Of a stretch of 64,000 bases of DNA, positions 26,155 through 34,610 are shown piece after piece. Under the pieces are notes generated by a model. That model searched no databases and had not been told where the DNA came from. It worked only from the letters and a program-made list of their open reading frames with translations. This DNA comes from Chloroflexota bacterium (GTDB lineage Bacteria > Chloroflexota > UBA11872 > UBA12225 > JAJDUF01): assembly GCA_022826725.1 (NCBI GenBank), contig JAJDUF010000020.1, positions 1 to 64,000 of the forward strand, in the 5' to 3' direction. The translations under genes and the position numbers were made by a program. Each line of letters begins with the position of its first letter. Within the stretch, counting starts at the first letter, position 1.

Positions 26155-26660
26155 CCGAAGGCACCGAGTCATGACCGACCCCACGCCGCCTTGCGCGCGG
26201 CGCGGCATGGCCGTCTGAGTGCCGCCCCGAGGGCACCGGGTGCTGACGTACCCCCGGCCACCACGGCCGAGGCGCCGGGTCAGTACTGTCTGCGTGCCGC
26301 CCTTCTGGCACCGGGTCATGACCGACCCCGCGCCGCACTGCGCGCGGCGTGGCATGGCCGTCCGAGTGCCGCCCCGAGGGCACCGGGTGCTGACGTACCC
26401 CCGGCCACTCCGGCCGAGGCGCCGGGTCAGTACTGTCTGCGTGCCGCGCCGTGCGTGCCGGTCTCCGACCGGTCCCGTCCGGTGCAAAAGGCGCCGGGTC
26501 ATGACCGACCCCGCGCCGCGTCATCCGATGCGGTAAGGCATGACCGTCCGAGCGCCACCCTTAGGGCGCCGGGTGCTGGCGTACCCCTGGCCACCACGGC
26601 CGGGGCGCCGGGTCAGCATCGTCTGCGCGCCATGGCGAACGCCACCGTCGCCTTGCCGGC
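26155..26660. repeat. Imperfect tandem repeat of about 150 bp, three units
   Basis: Units start near 26160, 26308 and 26488. Each contains GGGTCATGACCGACCCC (with the perfect palindrome GGTCATGACC), a GGCATGGCCGTCCGAGTGCC-like stretch, GGGTGCTGACGTACCCC, and GGCGCCGGGTCAGTACTG. The spacing is 148 then 180 bp because unit 2 has extra sequence. All frames are open only because of GC content, and no frame gives a recognisable protein. It lies in a 1.3-kb stretch (25826-27149) with no gene. Confidence 0.7.
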
Positions 26661-26811
26661 CGGCTCGCACCGGCTGCGCCAGGAAGGCTTGCCCCACACC
26701 CCTGCCAATCCCCGCACCCTCACCCACCAGCACACCCACCAAGACACTACCAACGCCCACCCCCTGTACCGCCGCGCTACCAGGTACGCACAATCCCGCG
26801 AAAGAGACAAG

Positions 26812-27105
26812 CCACCCCTCTCCACATGGTGGAGAGGGGCCGGGGGTGAGGCCCACCCCCCCCACCACCCACCAAGTGCAGCCCGCCATCCAAGTACCGC
26901 CCCACCCGCGGCCTTGCTCCACCGCGGACACGGGCCTCTCCCATCACCACCCCTCCCGCGCCCCACCGCCCGCAGCCTCGTCATTGCGGCGCAAGCCGCA
27001 ACCCACGTCCCCCCGCAATGCGGGGGGACCATAGGGGGGCCAACCCACTCCCGGTCGCCGCACCGACTCCCCTTCCCTGGAGGGAAGGGGCCGGGGGTTA
27101 GGTCC
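26812..27105. repeat. Repeat elements B, D-like, A, C
   Basis: B: CCCTCTCCACATGGTGGAGA, GGGGCCGGGGGTGAGG (26815-26851). D-like: GTCATTGCGGCGCAAGCCGC, AACCCACG (26981-27008). A: 27006-27041. C: CTCCCCTTCCCTGGAGGGAA, GGGGCCGGGGGTTAGGT (27067-27103). The rest of the gap (26852-26980) is Pro/His-codon-like GC-rich DNA with nothing recognisable. Confidence 0.75.
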
Positions 27106-27149
27106 ACCCGTTTGACGACGCCCCGGCCCGCTGGTAGCCTCGCGCCACC

Positions 27150-27920
27150 ATGACCTACGCCAAGCGTCGCCTGCACCATATCTTCGCGCCCGACGGCCGC
27201 GCCGTGGTCGTCGCGATGGATCACGCCCGCGAGAGCGGCATCGCCACCGGCCTCGAGCATCCCGCCGAGGCGGTCCGGCGCGTCGTCGCCGGCGGCGTGG
27301 ACGCCATCATGACCACGCCCGGCATGGCCCGCGTCGTCGCCGACGAGTTGGGCGGCCAGGGCCTCATCGTCGCCCTCGACAGCGAAGGCCCCGTCGCCGA
27401 CTACGGCGTGGAGTTGGCCATCCGTCTCGGCGCCGACGCCGTCGAGTTGAAGGTCTTCCCCGGCAGCGCCGGCGAAACCCACCTCGCCGATCTGCGCCGC
27501 CTGGTCGCCCGTTGCGCCGACTGGAATATGCCCCTGCTCGCCGAACCCATCCCCGTCTCGTTCGAGGACACCAGCGCCCACACCGTCGAGAACATCGCCC
27601 GCGCCACCCGCCTTGCCGCCGAGGCCGGCGCCGATTTCGTCAAGGCGCACTACGTCGGCCCGGTGGACGCCTACGCCGAGCACGTAATCGGCCAGTGCTT
27701 CGTGCCCGTCATCATTCTCGGCGGCCCCGCCCACGCCGATCCCCGCACGGCCCTCCAGCACGTCGCCGACGCCCTCGCCGCCGGCGCCCGCGGCATCGCC
27801 TTCGGACGCAACATCATCCAGCACCCCCGCCCCGACCGCATGGCCGGCGCCCTCGTCGAGCTAATCCACGGCGGCGCGACCGTCACCGCCGCCGCCCGCC
27901 ACCTCACCACCCCCCACTAA
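27150..27920 (+). CDS. Class I aldolase family protein (DeoC/FbaB/LsrF type)
   Basis: 256 residues, single TIM barrel. VVVAMDHARESG is the N-terminal phosphate/active-site strand. GADFVKAHYVG holds the likely Schiff-base Lys (about residue 170). FVPVIILGGPAHAD and ARGIAFGRNIIQHPRP form the phosphate site. The family covers archaeal-type fructose-bisphosphate aldolase, LsrF and relatives. With the PfkB kinase gene next door on the same strand, a kinase-aldolase sugar pathway is likely. Confidence 0.87.
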   Translation: MTYAKRRLHHIFAPDGRAVVVAMDHARESGIATGLEHPAEAVRRVVAGGVDAIMTTPGMARVVADELGGQGLIVALDSEGPVADYGVELAIRLGADAVELKVFPGSAGETHLADLRRLVARCADWNMPLLAEPIPVSFEDTSAHTVENIARATRLAAEAGADFVKAHYVGPVDAYAEHVIGQCFVPVIILGGPAHADPRTALQHVADALAAGARGIAFGRNIIQHPRPDRMAGALVELIHGGATVTAAARHLTTPH

Positions 27921-27931
27921 CCGCCCACGCG

Positions 27932-28036
27932 CCGTCCCCCTGCATTGCGGGGGGAATATAGGGGGGCCAGCCTCAATCCGCCCCTTTCCCGCATCATTCC
28001 CCTTCCCTTTAGGGAGGGGGCCAGGGGGTAGGTCCG
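27932..28036. repeat. Repeat pair A-C
   Basis: A: CGTCCCCCTGCATTGCGGGG, GGAATATAGGGGGGCC (27932-27967; AATATAG replaces ACCATAG). C: ATTCCCCTTCCCTTTAGGGA, GGGGGCCAGGGGGTAGGT (28000-28034). Confidence 0.7.
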
Positions 28037-28087
28037 CCGCACCACCATCTATACTCAACCGTCACCACTCGCCACCGAGCCATCCCA

Positions 28088-29035
28088 ATGAACACACCCG
28101 CCGCCCCCGATTTCGATGTCGTCGGCCTCGGCTTCTGCTGTCTCGACGAGCTATTGCTCCTCGAACGCATCCCCCGCGCCGAGGAGCAAGTCACCGTCCT
28201 CGAGCGCGCGCTCGAAGGCGGCGGCATGGCCGCGACCGCCATGGTCGCCGTCGCCCGGCTCGGTGGCCGCGCCGCCTTCATCGGTGCCATCGGCGACGAC
28301 CCCACCGGCGCACAGATCAAGCGCGGCTTCGAGTCCGCTGGCGTGGACGTCACCCGGTTCTATCTCCACCCCGGTGCCACCTCCAACCGCACGTTCGTGC
28401 TCGTTGACCGCCGCAACGCCGCCCGCTCCTTCCTCGCCCAGTTCGGTACCTGCGGCGTCGTACCCCCCGACCACCTCGACCGCCACTACCTCCAACGCGG
28501 ACGCATCCTCCACCTCAGCGACCCCGGCCCGGCCGCACTCCAGGCCGCCACCTGGGCCCGCGCCTCCGGCCAGCCGGTCTGCTACGATGGCACCCACTAT
28601 CATCCCGACGATCTCGCGCTCCTGCCGCTCGTGGACTACCTGATCGTGTCCCGCTTCTTCGCCCGCGAATTCGCCCGCGCCCACGGCCTCCCGCCCGGCG
28701 AGTCCCTCGTCGCGGTCGCGCAGGCCCTCCACGACCACGGCCCGCCTGTCGTGGTCATCACCGAGGGTGAGCACGGCGCCGTTTGTGTCGAGCCGGCCGG
28801 CACCTATCGCGTCCCAGCCTTCACTGTCGAGCCAATGGTAGACACCACCGGCGCCGGCGATGTCTACCACGGCACGTTCCTGTTCGCGCGCTCTCGCGGA
28901 CGCTCCGTGCGCGACTCGCTCCTGCTGGCCAGCGCCACCGCCGCCCTGAAGTGCCGCCGCCTCGGCGGACGCGCCGGCATCCCCACCCTCGCCGCAGCCG
29001 AGCAGCTAGTAGCGAGTGCAGAGCATAATATGTAG
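28088..29035 (+). CDS. PfkB family carbohydrate kinase
   Basis: 315 residues. Signature 1 region is ALEGGGMAATAMVAVARLGG (about 40-60). Signature 2 is VDTTGAGDVYHGTFLFA (about 250-266), with catalytic Asp in GAGD. ATP is transferred to a sugar or nucleoside hydroxyl; the substrate is not evident. It follows the class I aldolase gene in the same direction across a repeat-bearing gap of 167 bp. Confidence 0.92.
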   Translation: MNTPAAPDFDVVGLGFCCLDELLLLERIPRAEEQVTVLERALEGGGMAATAMVAVARLGGRAAFIGAIGDDPTGAQIKRGFESAGVDVTRFYLHPGATSNRTFVLVDRRNAARSFLAQFGTCGVVPPDHLDRHYLQRGRILHLSDPGPAALQAATWARASGQPVCYDGTHYHPDDLALLPLVDYLIVSRFFAREFARAHGLPPGESLVAVAQALHDHGPPVVVITEGEHGAVCVEPAGTYRVPAFTVEPMVDTTGAGDVYHGTFLFARSRGRSVRDSLLLASATAALKCRRLGGRAGIPTLAAAEQLVASAEHNM

Positions 29036-29155
29036 GGGCGCAGCACGCTGCGCCCGTCCCCCCGCCGCAGCGGGGGGACCACAGGGGGCCAGTACCCCAC
29101 ATAGTCCCCGGACGGACTCCCCTTCCCTTCAGGGAAGGGGCCGGGGGTTAGGTCA
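29033..29155. repeat. Repeat cluster in order E-A-C
   Basis: E: GGGGCGCAGCACGCTGCGCC (29035-29054). A: CGTCCCCCCGCCGCAGCGGG, GGGACCACAGGGGGCC (29055-29090). C: CTCCCCTTCCCTTCAGGGAA, GGGGCCGGGGGTTAGGT (29118-29154). Confidence 0.78.
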
Positions 29156-29182
29156 CGTATATAAAGAAAGGCACCAACACCC

Positions 29183-30031
29183 ATGACTAACCAACAACCC
29201 ACCGCCACCCTGACCGCCGCAGAAGCCCTCGCCAAGCGCCGCCAGCTCCTCGACGACGGCTTCTGCATCGTCCCCGGCGTCCTCCGCGGCGACCTCCTCG
29301 ACCGGATGCGCCAATTCTCCGACGACTTCCTGGACACCCACGCGGTTGACCACAAGTTCCGCTATCAGGGCAGCGACTTCCACATCATGACCAAGGAAGC
29401 CTGGGACCAGCAGCAAGACCCCCGCCGCTACCACGACCCCATCGTGAAGGACATACTCGATCTACCGGCAGCCAGAGCCGCCTGCGACCAGGTCGGCCTG
29501 GAAGACATGACCTCCGCCAGCTCGTTCATCCTCTTGAGCAAGCCGCCCCACGGCCCGCCCCTCTACTGGCACCAGGACGCCACCTACTGGAACCACCCCA
29601 AGTCCGCCCTGCCCTGGCCCAGCCGCGTATTCCTCTCCTACTACCTCGTGGACACCACCCGCGAGAACGGCTGCCTCCGCATCATCCCCGGCACCCACCG
29701 CAAGCGCACCGAGTTACACGATCTGCTCCCCGACGCCCACAGCCCCGAAATGCAGCGCGCCGACGAATCCCACCTCGCCTTCACCGAGCAGCCCGGCGAA
29801 ATTGACGTGCCCTGCAAGGCCGGCGATCTGGTCATCGCCGACGGCCGCGTCCTCCACGCCGCCTGGCCCAACAACACCGACACCCGGCGCACCCTGATCC
29901 TCGCCTGGTGGGACCTGTTCCCATTCCCCTCCGTCCCCACCTGGTGGGAAGGCGAGCCACCCCCAGAAGTCCACGCCGACCCCCACGCCACCTACGAACA
30001 CTCCCGCCGCCCCACCCACCACCTACGATGA
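29183..30031 (+). CDS. Phytanoyl-CoA dioxygenase family protein
   Basis: 282 residues. Iron ligands are in PPLYWHQDATYW (His-x-Asp) and GRVLHAAWPNNT (distal His), with TRRTLILAWW (2-oxoglutarate Arg). The N-terminal LLDDGFCIVPGVLRGDLLDR is typical of the family. It is only distantly like the member at 15099, so the two are not recent duplicates. Substrate unknown. ATG 29183. Confidence 0.9.
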   Translation: MTNQQPTATLTAAEALAKRRQLLDDGFCIVPGVLRGDLLDRMRQFSDDFLDTHAVDHKFRYQGSDFHIMTKEAWDQQQDPRRYHDPIVKDILDLPAARAACDQVGLEDMTSASSFILLSKPPHGPPLYWHQDATYWNHPKSALPWPSRVFLSYYLVDTTRENGCLRIIPGTHRKRTELHDLLPDAHSPEMQRADESHLAFTEQPGEIDVPCKAGDLVIADGRVLHAAWPNNTDTRRTLILAWWDLFPFPSVPTWWEGEPPPEVHADPHATYEHSRRPTHHLR

Positions 30032-30045
30032 CCTCTGCAACACCG

Positions 30046-30316
30046 TCATTCCCGCGAACGCGGGAATCCCCGTCCCCCGCCGCAGCGGGGGGACCATAGG
30101 CTCACAAGCGAAAGCCGCCGTCCAGGGCCATGCATCGGCCCCGGTCCGAGCGTTACACCCCCTCTCCAAATGTTGGAGAGGGGGCCGGGTGACGGGCCAA
30201 AGCCGCACCACACCTGGCCCTATCCGTGCGGCTTTGGCCTGTCAGGGGGTGAGGTCGGCCCCGCCCACGGCTCCCCGCCGAAAAACCTCCCCCCGTCAGG
30301 GGACCATAGGGGGCAA
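30046..30316. repeat. Repeat cluster D-A-B(interrupted)-A
   Basis: D: GTCATTCCCGCGAACGCGGG, AATCC (30047-30071). A, truncated: CGTCCCCCGCCGCAGCGGGG, GGACCATAGG (30070-30100). B: CCCCTCTCCAAATGTTGGAG, AGGGGGCCGGG (30159-30189), split by a 55-bp palindrome and resumed by GGGGGTGAGG (30245-30254). A remnant: GTCAGGGGACCATAGGGGGC (30295-30314). No gene in this 308-bp gap. Confidence 0.75.
30190..30244. mobile_element. 55-bp palindromic element inserted into a family B repeat
   Basis: Left arm TGACGGGCCAAAGCCGCAC and right arm GTGCGGCTTTGGCCTGTCA are inverted repeats of 19 bp with one mismatch. The loop is about 17 nt (CACACCTGGCCCTATCC). The element splits a B repeat exactly, leaving CCGGG on the left and GGGGGTGAGG on the right, which suggests a small (GG) target duplication. 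An almost identical copy sits in another B repeat at 36061. Confidence 0.7.
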
Positions 30317-30339
30317 CCGATAGCCGACAGTGCCCTCAT

Positions 30340-30531
30340 TTACTGCTTGGCCACCTCGGTAGCGCGGCGGCGCTCGGAGGGCAGTGGCTCATCGAACGGC
30401 TCACCGCGCTGCTCGGCCTCCATCCGCCGTTCGTTCCACGCTTCCCACTCACGCCGCTCTTCTGCTACCGACCGCCACCAACCTGTTACCGATGCCCCCG
30501 GTTCAGGTACTACTCCTCTGCCCGGTCGCAC
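30340..30531 (-). CDS. Small charged hypothetical protein
   Basis: 63 residues. The C-terminal part (RREWEAWNERRMEAEQRGEP, FDEPLPSERRRATEVAKQ) is strongly charged and helical, which is unlike a random GC-rich frame. The N-terminal 15 residues may be outside the real protein. It is 12 bp downstream of the amidohydrolase gene on the same strand. I do not recognise it; it may be a chance open frame. Confidence 0.3.
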   Translation of the reverse strand: MRPGRGVVPEPGASVTGWWRSVAEERREWEAWNERRMEAEQRGEPFDEPLPSERRRATEVAKQ

Positions 30532-30543
30532 CGGGGGTGAGGT

Positions 30544-31410
30544 CTAGTCCTCCAGCCCTAGCAGACGCAGCCCGTTGCGGTAGGTGATGTCGGCGTAGTG
30601 GTCCTCGGACTCGCAGTATTCTTGGAGCAGTGGCAGCGTCTGGGAGGCAAAGCACTCGCGGGTCCTCCCCTCGCCCCAGTTGCCTTTGCCGTCGCGGCAG
30701 GGACAATCGGTGGCCCAGAGCAGCTTGGTGCGGTGCCGGCGCACGAAGTCTTTGCCGAATTCCCGGTCCCGGGAGATGGCGCCTAGCCCGGAGCCGGCCG
30801 ACAGGTCGCCATAAATGTTCGGGTATTCCTCCAGCCAGCGGTCGGTCAGCCCACCGTGGACGACCGGGTCTTTGGGGTAAGCCGTGTAGCCCGGCGCCCG
30901 ATAGTCGCGTGGCACCTCGGCGCTGACGTTGGCCCACCAGGCTTGGGCATGGCCGATGAACGTCGTCTCCGGGCAGGTCTTCAGCACCGTCTCGAACGCC
31001 TCGAAGTTGTAGCTGTAGTTGCGGTACTCGAAATGGATGAGCACCGGCCAGCCTAGCTCGCCACACAGGCGGTAAATGTCCAGCGAATCGGGATGGTCGC
31101 AGGCCAGCCGGACCTTATGCTCGCCGAAGCCGTAGAACTTGCCCGTGGCATGGTAGCGGCGAATCTGATCGAGTGCGTCGGGGGCCAGCGGATTGACGTG
31201 GCAGAACGGAATCAGCTCGTCGCCGTATTCGTCCACCGCCTCTATGGCGAGCTCCGTCCTCATGCCCGCATAGGCGCCCATCGCCGTACAATCACCAGGT
31301 TCGATGGGCAACACGACCGACTTGCCGCCACCGTAGGCGTTGTGGTGGGCGATGACATGCGCGGCGGACCGACTGCCCTGGCCGATATGCGTATGGAAGT
31401 CAAGAATCAT
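30544..31410 (-). CDS. Amidohydrolase-2 family protein (paralogue 1)
   Basis: 288 residues. MILDFHTHIGQ supplies the His-x-His metal pair. Then IPFCHVNPLAPDAL, YGFGEHKVRL, WPVLIHFEY (His), TTFIGHAQAWW (His) and KLLWATDCPCRDGKGNWGEG (Asp). This is a complete metal site of the ACMSD/decarboxylase-type fold. It is highly similar to the protein at 34611 (shared blocks AWWANVSAEV, GGLTDRWLEEYPN, YGDLSAGSG, SEDHYADITYRN). Likely acts on a carboxylated small molecule. Confidence 0.9.
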   Translation of the reverse strand: MILDFHTHIGQGSRSAAHVIAHHNAYGGGKSVVLPIEPGDCTAMGAYAGMRTELAIEAVDEYGDELIPFCHVNPLAPDALDQIRRYHATGKFYGFGEHKVRLACDHPDSLDIYRLCGELGWPVLIHFEYRNYSYNFEAFETVLKTCPETTFIGHAQAWWANVSAEVPRDYRAPGYTAYPKDPVVHGGLTDRWLEEYPNIYGDLSAGSGLGAISRDREFGKDFVRRHRTKLLWATDCPCRDGKGNWGEGRTRECFASQTLPLLQEYCESEDHYADITYRNGLRLLGLED

Positions 31411-31555
31411 ACGTCCTCCTCAGCGCAGATGGAATCTGTGCGACGCTGCGCTGCATAATACCAGGCAAGGTCCGGCCCGACCTCGCGCGCGGTGCTGCCG
31501 CGCCGCGGCAACGAGTGGAGGGGGCCGGAAATCAGGTGCGAATGGAGTGAAGGGC

Positions 31556-33166
31556 ATGGTTGTAGAAGACACCGGCCTCATCGGGCATTGGCCGCTGGCC
31601 GGCGATACGCAGGACGCTTCCGGGCACGGCCACCATGGCAGCAATCGTGACGCCGACCTCACCGCGGCGGGGCCGGACGGACGGACGTCCGGCGCGGCGC
31701 AGTTCGACGGCCGCACCGCTGCTATCGAGGTGGCTGCGAGCGACGCGCTGCGCTTGGGTACCGGCGATTTTTCGATCTCAGTGTGGGTGCATACCGCGCA
31801 GGTGCTCGACGATGTGCTCGGCGATATTGTCAGCAAATACGATCCCCACCGCCGCCGCGGGTTCAACTTCAGCATCCAGAACTACGCCGGCGTGACCTCG
31901 CACCAGGCCAACTGGCGCAACGTCCATTTCGGCATTGACAACGCGCGGACGGAGCCGACGTGGACCGACTGCGGGCGTCCCGGCAACAACCTGCGGGTCT
32001 ACGCGCTGTGTGTGTATAACGGTGACCTCTATGCCGGTACCTTCGAGACGGGAGCCGACGAGGCGGGCCATCTTTACCGCTACGCCGGCGGCACCGAATG
32101 GGTGGACTGCGGTAGCCCGGATCCCTGCAATACCGTCGCCGCGCTGGCGATCTACGAGGGCCGGCTGTATGCCGGTGTCTCGCGGTACCGCGCCGGCGGC
32201 TCGGCCCTGCCGGAGTCGCTCAACCAACACCCCGGCGGCCGTATCTATCGCTACGAGGACGACGGGAGCTGGACGGACTGCGGACACCTCGCGGGCGCCG
32301 ACTCGATAGCGGGGCTGACGGTCTACAAGGGACAACTGTATGCCATCCCGCTGTATAGCCAGGGGGTGTTTCGTTACGCCGGGGGGCAACGCTGGGTGGA
32401 TTGCGGGACGCCCGGCCGGCGGCTGATGGCGCTGGCGGTCTACGATGGCCACCTGTACGCGACGGGCAACGAGGGCGGCGGTCTCTTCCGCTACGACGGC
32501 GGCACGGAATGGACGAGCTGCGGCTTTCAGGCCGATACGACCCAGGTGTATTCGGTCGCCATCCACGGTGGTCGGCTCTACACCGGTACGTGGCCCACGG
32601 GCACGGTGTTTCGCTGGGACGGGCAGACGGGGTGGGCAGATACCGGACGCTTGGGTGAAGAACAGGAAGTGATGGGCATGGCCGTCTACAACGGCAAGCT
32701 GTATGCGGGCACATTGCCACTGGCCAATGTCTATCGGTACGATGGCGACGGCGCGTGGGCATCTACGGGCCAGTTGGATACGACCCCGGCGGTGAAGTAC
32801 CGGCGCGTGTGGTCCATGGCGGTCTATCAGGGCCGACTGTTCGGCGGCACGCTACCCTCCGGCCATGTGTACTCGCTGGAGGCCGGCCGGAACGTCACCC
32901 ACGACCGCGAGTTGGCGCCGGGCTGGCGCCAGCTGGTCGCGGTCCGGGAGCGTAGCCGGCTGAAGCTCTACGTGGACGGCGCGGCGGTGGCTACGTCGGC
33001 GCCGTTCGATGCTGCGGACTACGACCTCAGCAACGAACAGCCATTGCGGATCGGGATGGGCGCCCACGACCACTTCTGCGGCCGGATGGCCGACCTGCGG
33101 CTCTATGGCCGGGCGCTGACGGAGCGGGAAGTGGCGCGGCTGGCGCATCGCGGGACGGCGGAGTGA
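31556..33166 (+). CDS. LamG-like protein with an inserted beta-propeller
   Basis: 536 residues from the ATG at 31556 (upstream in-frame starts lie inside the divergent amidohydrolase gene). Residues about 1-125 open a concanavalin/LamG fold (LIGHWPLAGDTQDASGHGHH, FSISVWVHTAQ). The fold is completed only at about 445-536 (WRQLVAVRERSRLKLYVDGA, LRIGMGAHDHFCGRMADLRL, YGRALTEREVARLAH). In between (about 130-440) are seven or so blades of the form VYNGKLYAGT-n-VYRYDGDGAWASTG. A propeller inside a LamG domain is unusual. No signal peptide is visible. Probably carbohydrate-binding. Confidence 0.82.
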   Translation: MVVEDTGLIGHWPLAGDTQDASGHGHHGSNRDADLTAAGPDGRTSGAAQFDGRTAAIEVAASDALRLGTGDFSISVWVHTAQVLDDVLGDIVSKYDPHRRRGFNFSIQNYAGVTSHQANWRNVHFGIDNARTEPTWTDCGRPGNNLRVYALCVYNGDLYAGTFETGADEAGHLYRYAGGTEWVDCGSPDPCNTVAALAIYEGRLYAGVSRYRAGGSALPESLNQHPGGRIYRYEDDGSWTDCGHLAGADSIAGLTVYKGQLYAIPLYSQGVFRYAGGQRWVDCGTPGRRLMALAVYDGHLYATGNEGGGLFRYDGGTEWTSCGFQADTTQVYSVAIHGGRLYTGTWPTGTVFRWDGQTGWADTGRLGEEQEVMGMAVYNGKLYAGTLPLANVYRYDGDGAWASTGQLDTTPAVKYRRVWSMAVYQGRLFGGTLPSGHVYSLEAGRNVTHDRELAPGWRQLVAVRERSRLKLYVDGAAVATSAPFDAADYDLSNEQPLRIGMGAHDHFCGRMADLRLYGRALTEREVARLAHRGTAE

Positions 33167-33197
33167 GTGGCGGCTGGTGTGAATGGGGAGAGGCTCG

Positions 33198-33845
33198 ATG
33201 GCCGAGCAAACCGATGACCGTAGTGACCGGTCTGTGAGCAGCGCCAAGCCGCCGGGCGGGGACTTGGTGCTGCTGTGGGTAGTGGCGAGCGTTGCGGGCT
33301 GGCTCGTCGGCTGGCTCGTGGCGTGGATCGGGGCCTTGGCCGTGGGCTGGCTCGTGGCCTGGGCCGGGCTTGGGATTGGCACCGGGGTCGGCGTGACCCA
33401 ATGGCTGGTGCTCAAGGAGCGGGTAGCACGGGCGGGCTGGTGGCTGGTGGCGAGCGCCGTGGGCGGCGTCGTGGGCGGCGTCGCCAGCGTGGGAATGATC
33501 TTGGGCGCCTATGTGGGTGCGGGCCAGATCATGGGCGATGTCGTGGCCGTGATCCTGGGCTGGGTCTTGGTTGGGGTCGGAATCGGCGTGGCCCAATGGC
33601 TGGTGTTGCGCCGGCACGTCGCACGGGCGGGCTGGTGGGTGCTGGCGAGCGTCATAGGCTGGATCGTAGGCAGAATCGCAGCCTGGTTTGGGGTGGGGAT
33701 CGTGGCCGTGGACGTGATCGTGGGCCAGGTCATGGGCCAGGTTGCGTATGGGGTTGTGTATGGGACCATTACCGGAATTGTGCTGGTGCAACTGCTGCGC
33801 CAGCGCGCGGCCGAGGCCGATGATGCTGTGGCTACGTCGGCATGA
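33198..33845 (+). CDS. Multi-pass membrane protein with QWLVL repeats (paralogue 1)
   Basis: 215 residues from the ATG at 33198 (GGGGAGAGG upstream). After a polar start of about 30 residues, the rest is Gly/Val/Trp-rich membrane helices with a repeated motif VAQWLVLRRHVARAGWWVLA / VTQWLVLKERVARAGWWLVA. Such repeats are seen in Chloroflexota and Cyanobacteria membrane proteins without known function. The protein at 34038 is its shortened copy. About 140 bp of DNA in the middle is nearly identical between them. Confidence 0.75.
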   Translation: MAEQTDDRSDRSVSSAKPPGGDLVLLWVVASVAGWLVGWLVAWIGALAVGWLVAWAGLGIGTGVGVTQWLVLKERVARAGWWLVASAVGGVVGGVASVGMILGAYVGAGQIMGDVVAVILGWVLVGVGIGVAQWLVLRRHVARAGWWVLASVIGWIVGRIAAWFGVGIVAVDVIVGQVMGQVAYGVVYGTITGIVLVQLLRQRAAEADDAVATSA

Positions 33846-34037
33846 TGGTCACGCTCCGACTATCTCGCGTTCCCCCAACCGCGAGGGATATTCGGGCCGG
33901 ATGTGGTGAGAATCCTGCTCTGACAAGCCGAGGTTGCACGGAATGAGCTAGGTGTGGTGCGGCTCCGACCGGTCACCCGGCCGGTGAGCCACTACGCATC
34001 CAGGATGCCCCGCGTAAGGAATCTGAAGAGAGTACCG

Positions 34038-34502
34038 ATGGTCGAGCAAACCGCTGACGGTAGTGACCAGCCTGTGGGCAGCGGCAAGACGCCGGGCTGG
34101 AGCTTTATGCTGTGGTGGGTGCTGGCGAGCGTCGTGGGCGGCGTCGCCAGCGTGGGAATGATCTTGGGCGCCTATGTGGGTGCGGGCCAGATCATGGGCG
34201 ATGTCGTGGCTGTGATCCTGGGCTGGGTCTTGGTTGGGGTCGGAATCGGCGTGGCCCAGTGGGTGGTGTTGCGCGGGCACGTCGCACGGGCGGGCTGGTG
34301 GGTGCTGGCGAGCGGCGTGGGCGGGGTCGTGGACGTGATCGTAGGCCAGGTCGTGGGCGTGGGAGGGGTCGGGGGCCTGTTAGTGGGCGTAGTGGGCGGG
34401 GTCGTGGGGCTGGTCATTTATGGGGGCATCACCGGGTTTGTGATGGTGCGGCTGTTGCGCCAGGGTGCGGCCGGCGATGATGCTGTAGCTGCGTCGGCAT
34501 GA
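34038..34502 (+). CDS. Multi-pass membrane protein with QWVVL repeats (paralogue 2)
   Basis: 154 residues from the ATG at 34038. Same start (VEQTADGSDQPVGSGKTPGW) and same repeat (VAQWVVLRGHVARAGWWVLA) as the preceding gene, but lacks its first repeat. The block from about 34130 to 34300 is nearly base-for-base identical to 33470-33640, implying a recent duplication or gene conversion. Function unknown. Confidence 0.72.
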   Translation: MVEQTADGSDQPVGSGKTPGWSFMLWWVLASVVGGVASVGMILGAYVGAGQIMGDVVAVILGWVLVGVGIGVAQWVVLRGHVARAGWWVLASGVGGVVDVIVGQVVGVGGVGGLLVGVVGGVVGLVIYGGITGFVMVRLLRQGAAGDDAVAASA

Positions 34503-34610
34503 AGGTCTGCCCGGCCCCCGGCCCACCGACGGTTTGCCGCTGTGCCGGAGGAGTTGGATTCTGGATTGCGGCCTGCGCCGCAATGACGAGGGGATGAGGA
34601 GCTAGGTGCA

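Noticed and set aside
26155..26660. CRISPR array
   Set aside because: Units are about 150 bp, imperfect and without constant short repeats separated by unique spacers; no cas genes are nearby.
26014..27153. Long plus-strand and minus-strand frames across the 26-27 kb region
   Set aside because: Stop-free only because of GC content and repeats; the frames translate families A, B and C and the tandem array, with no domain.
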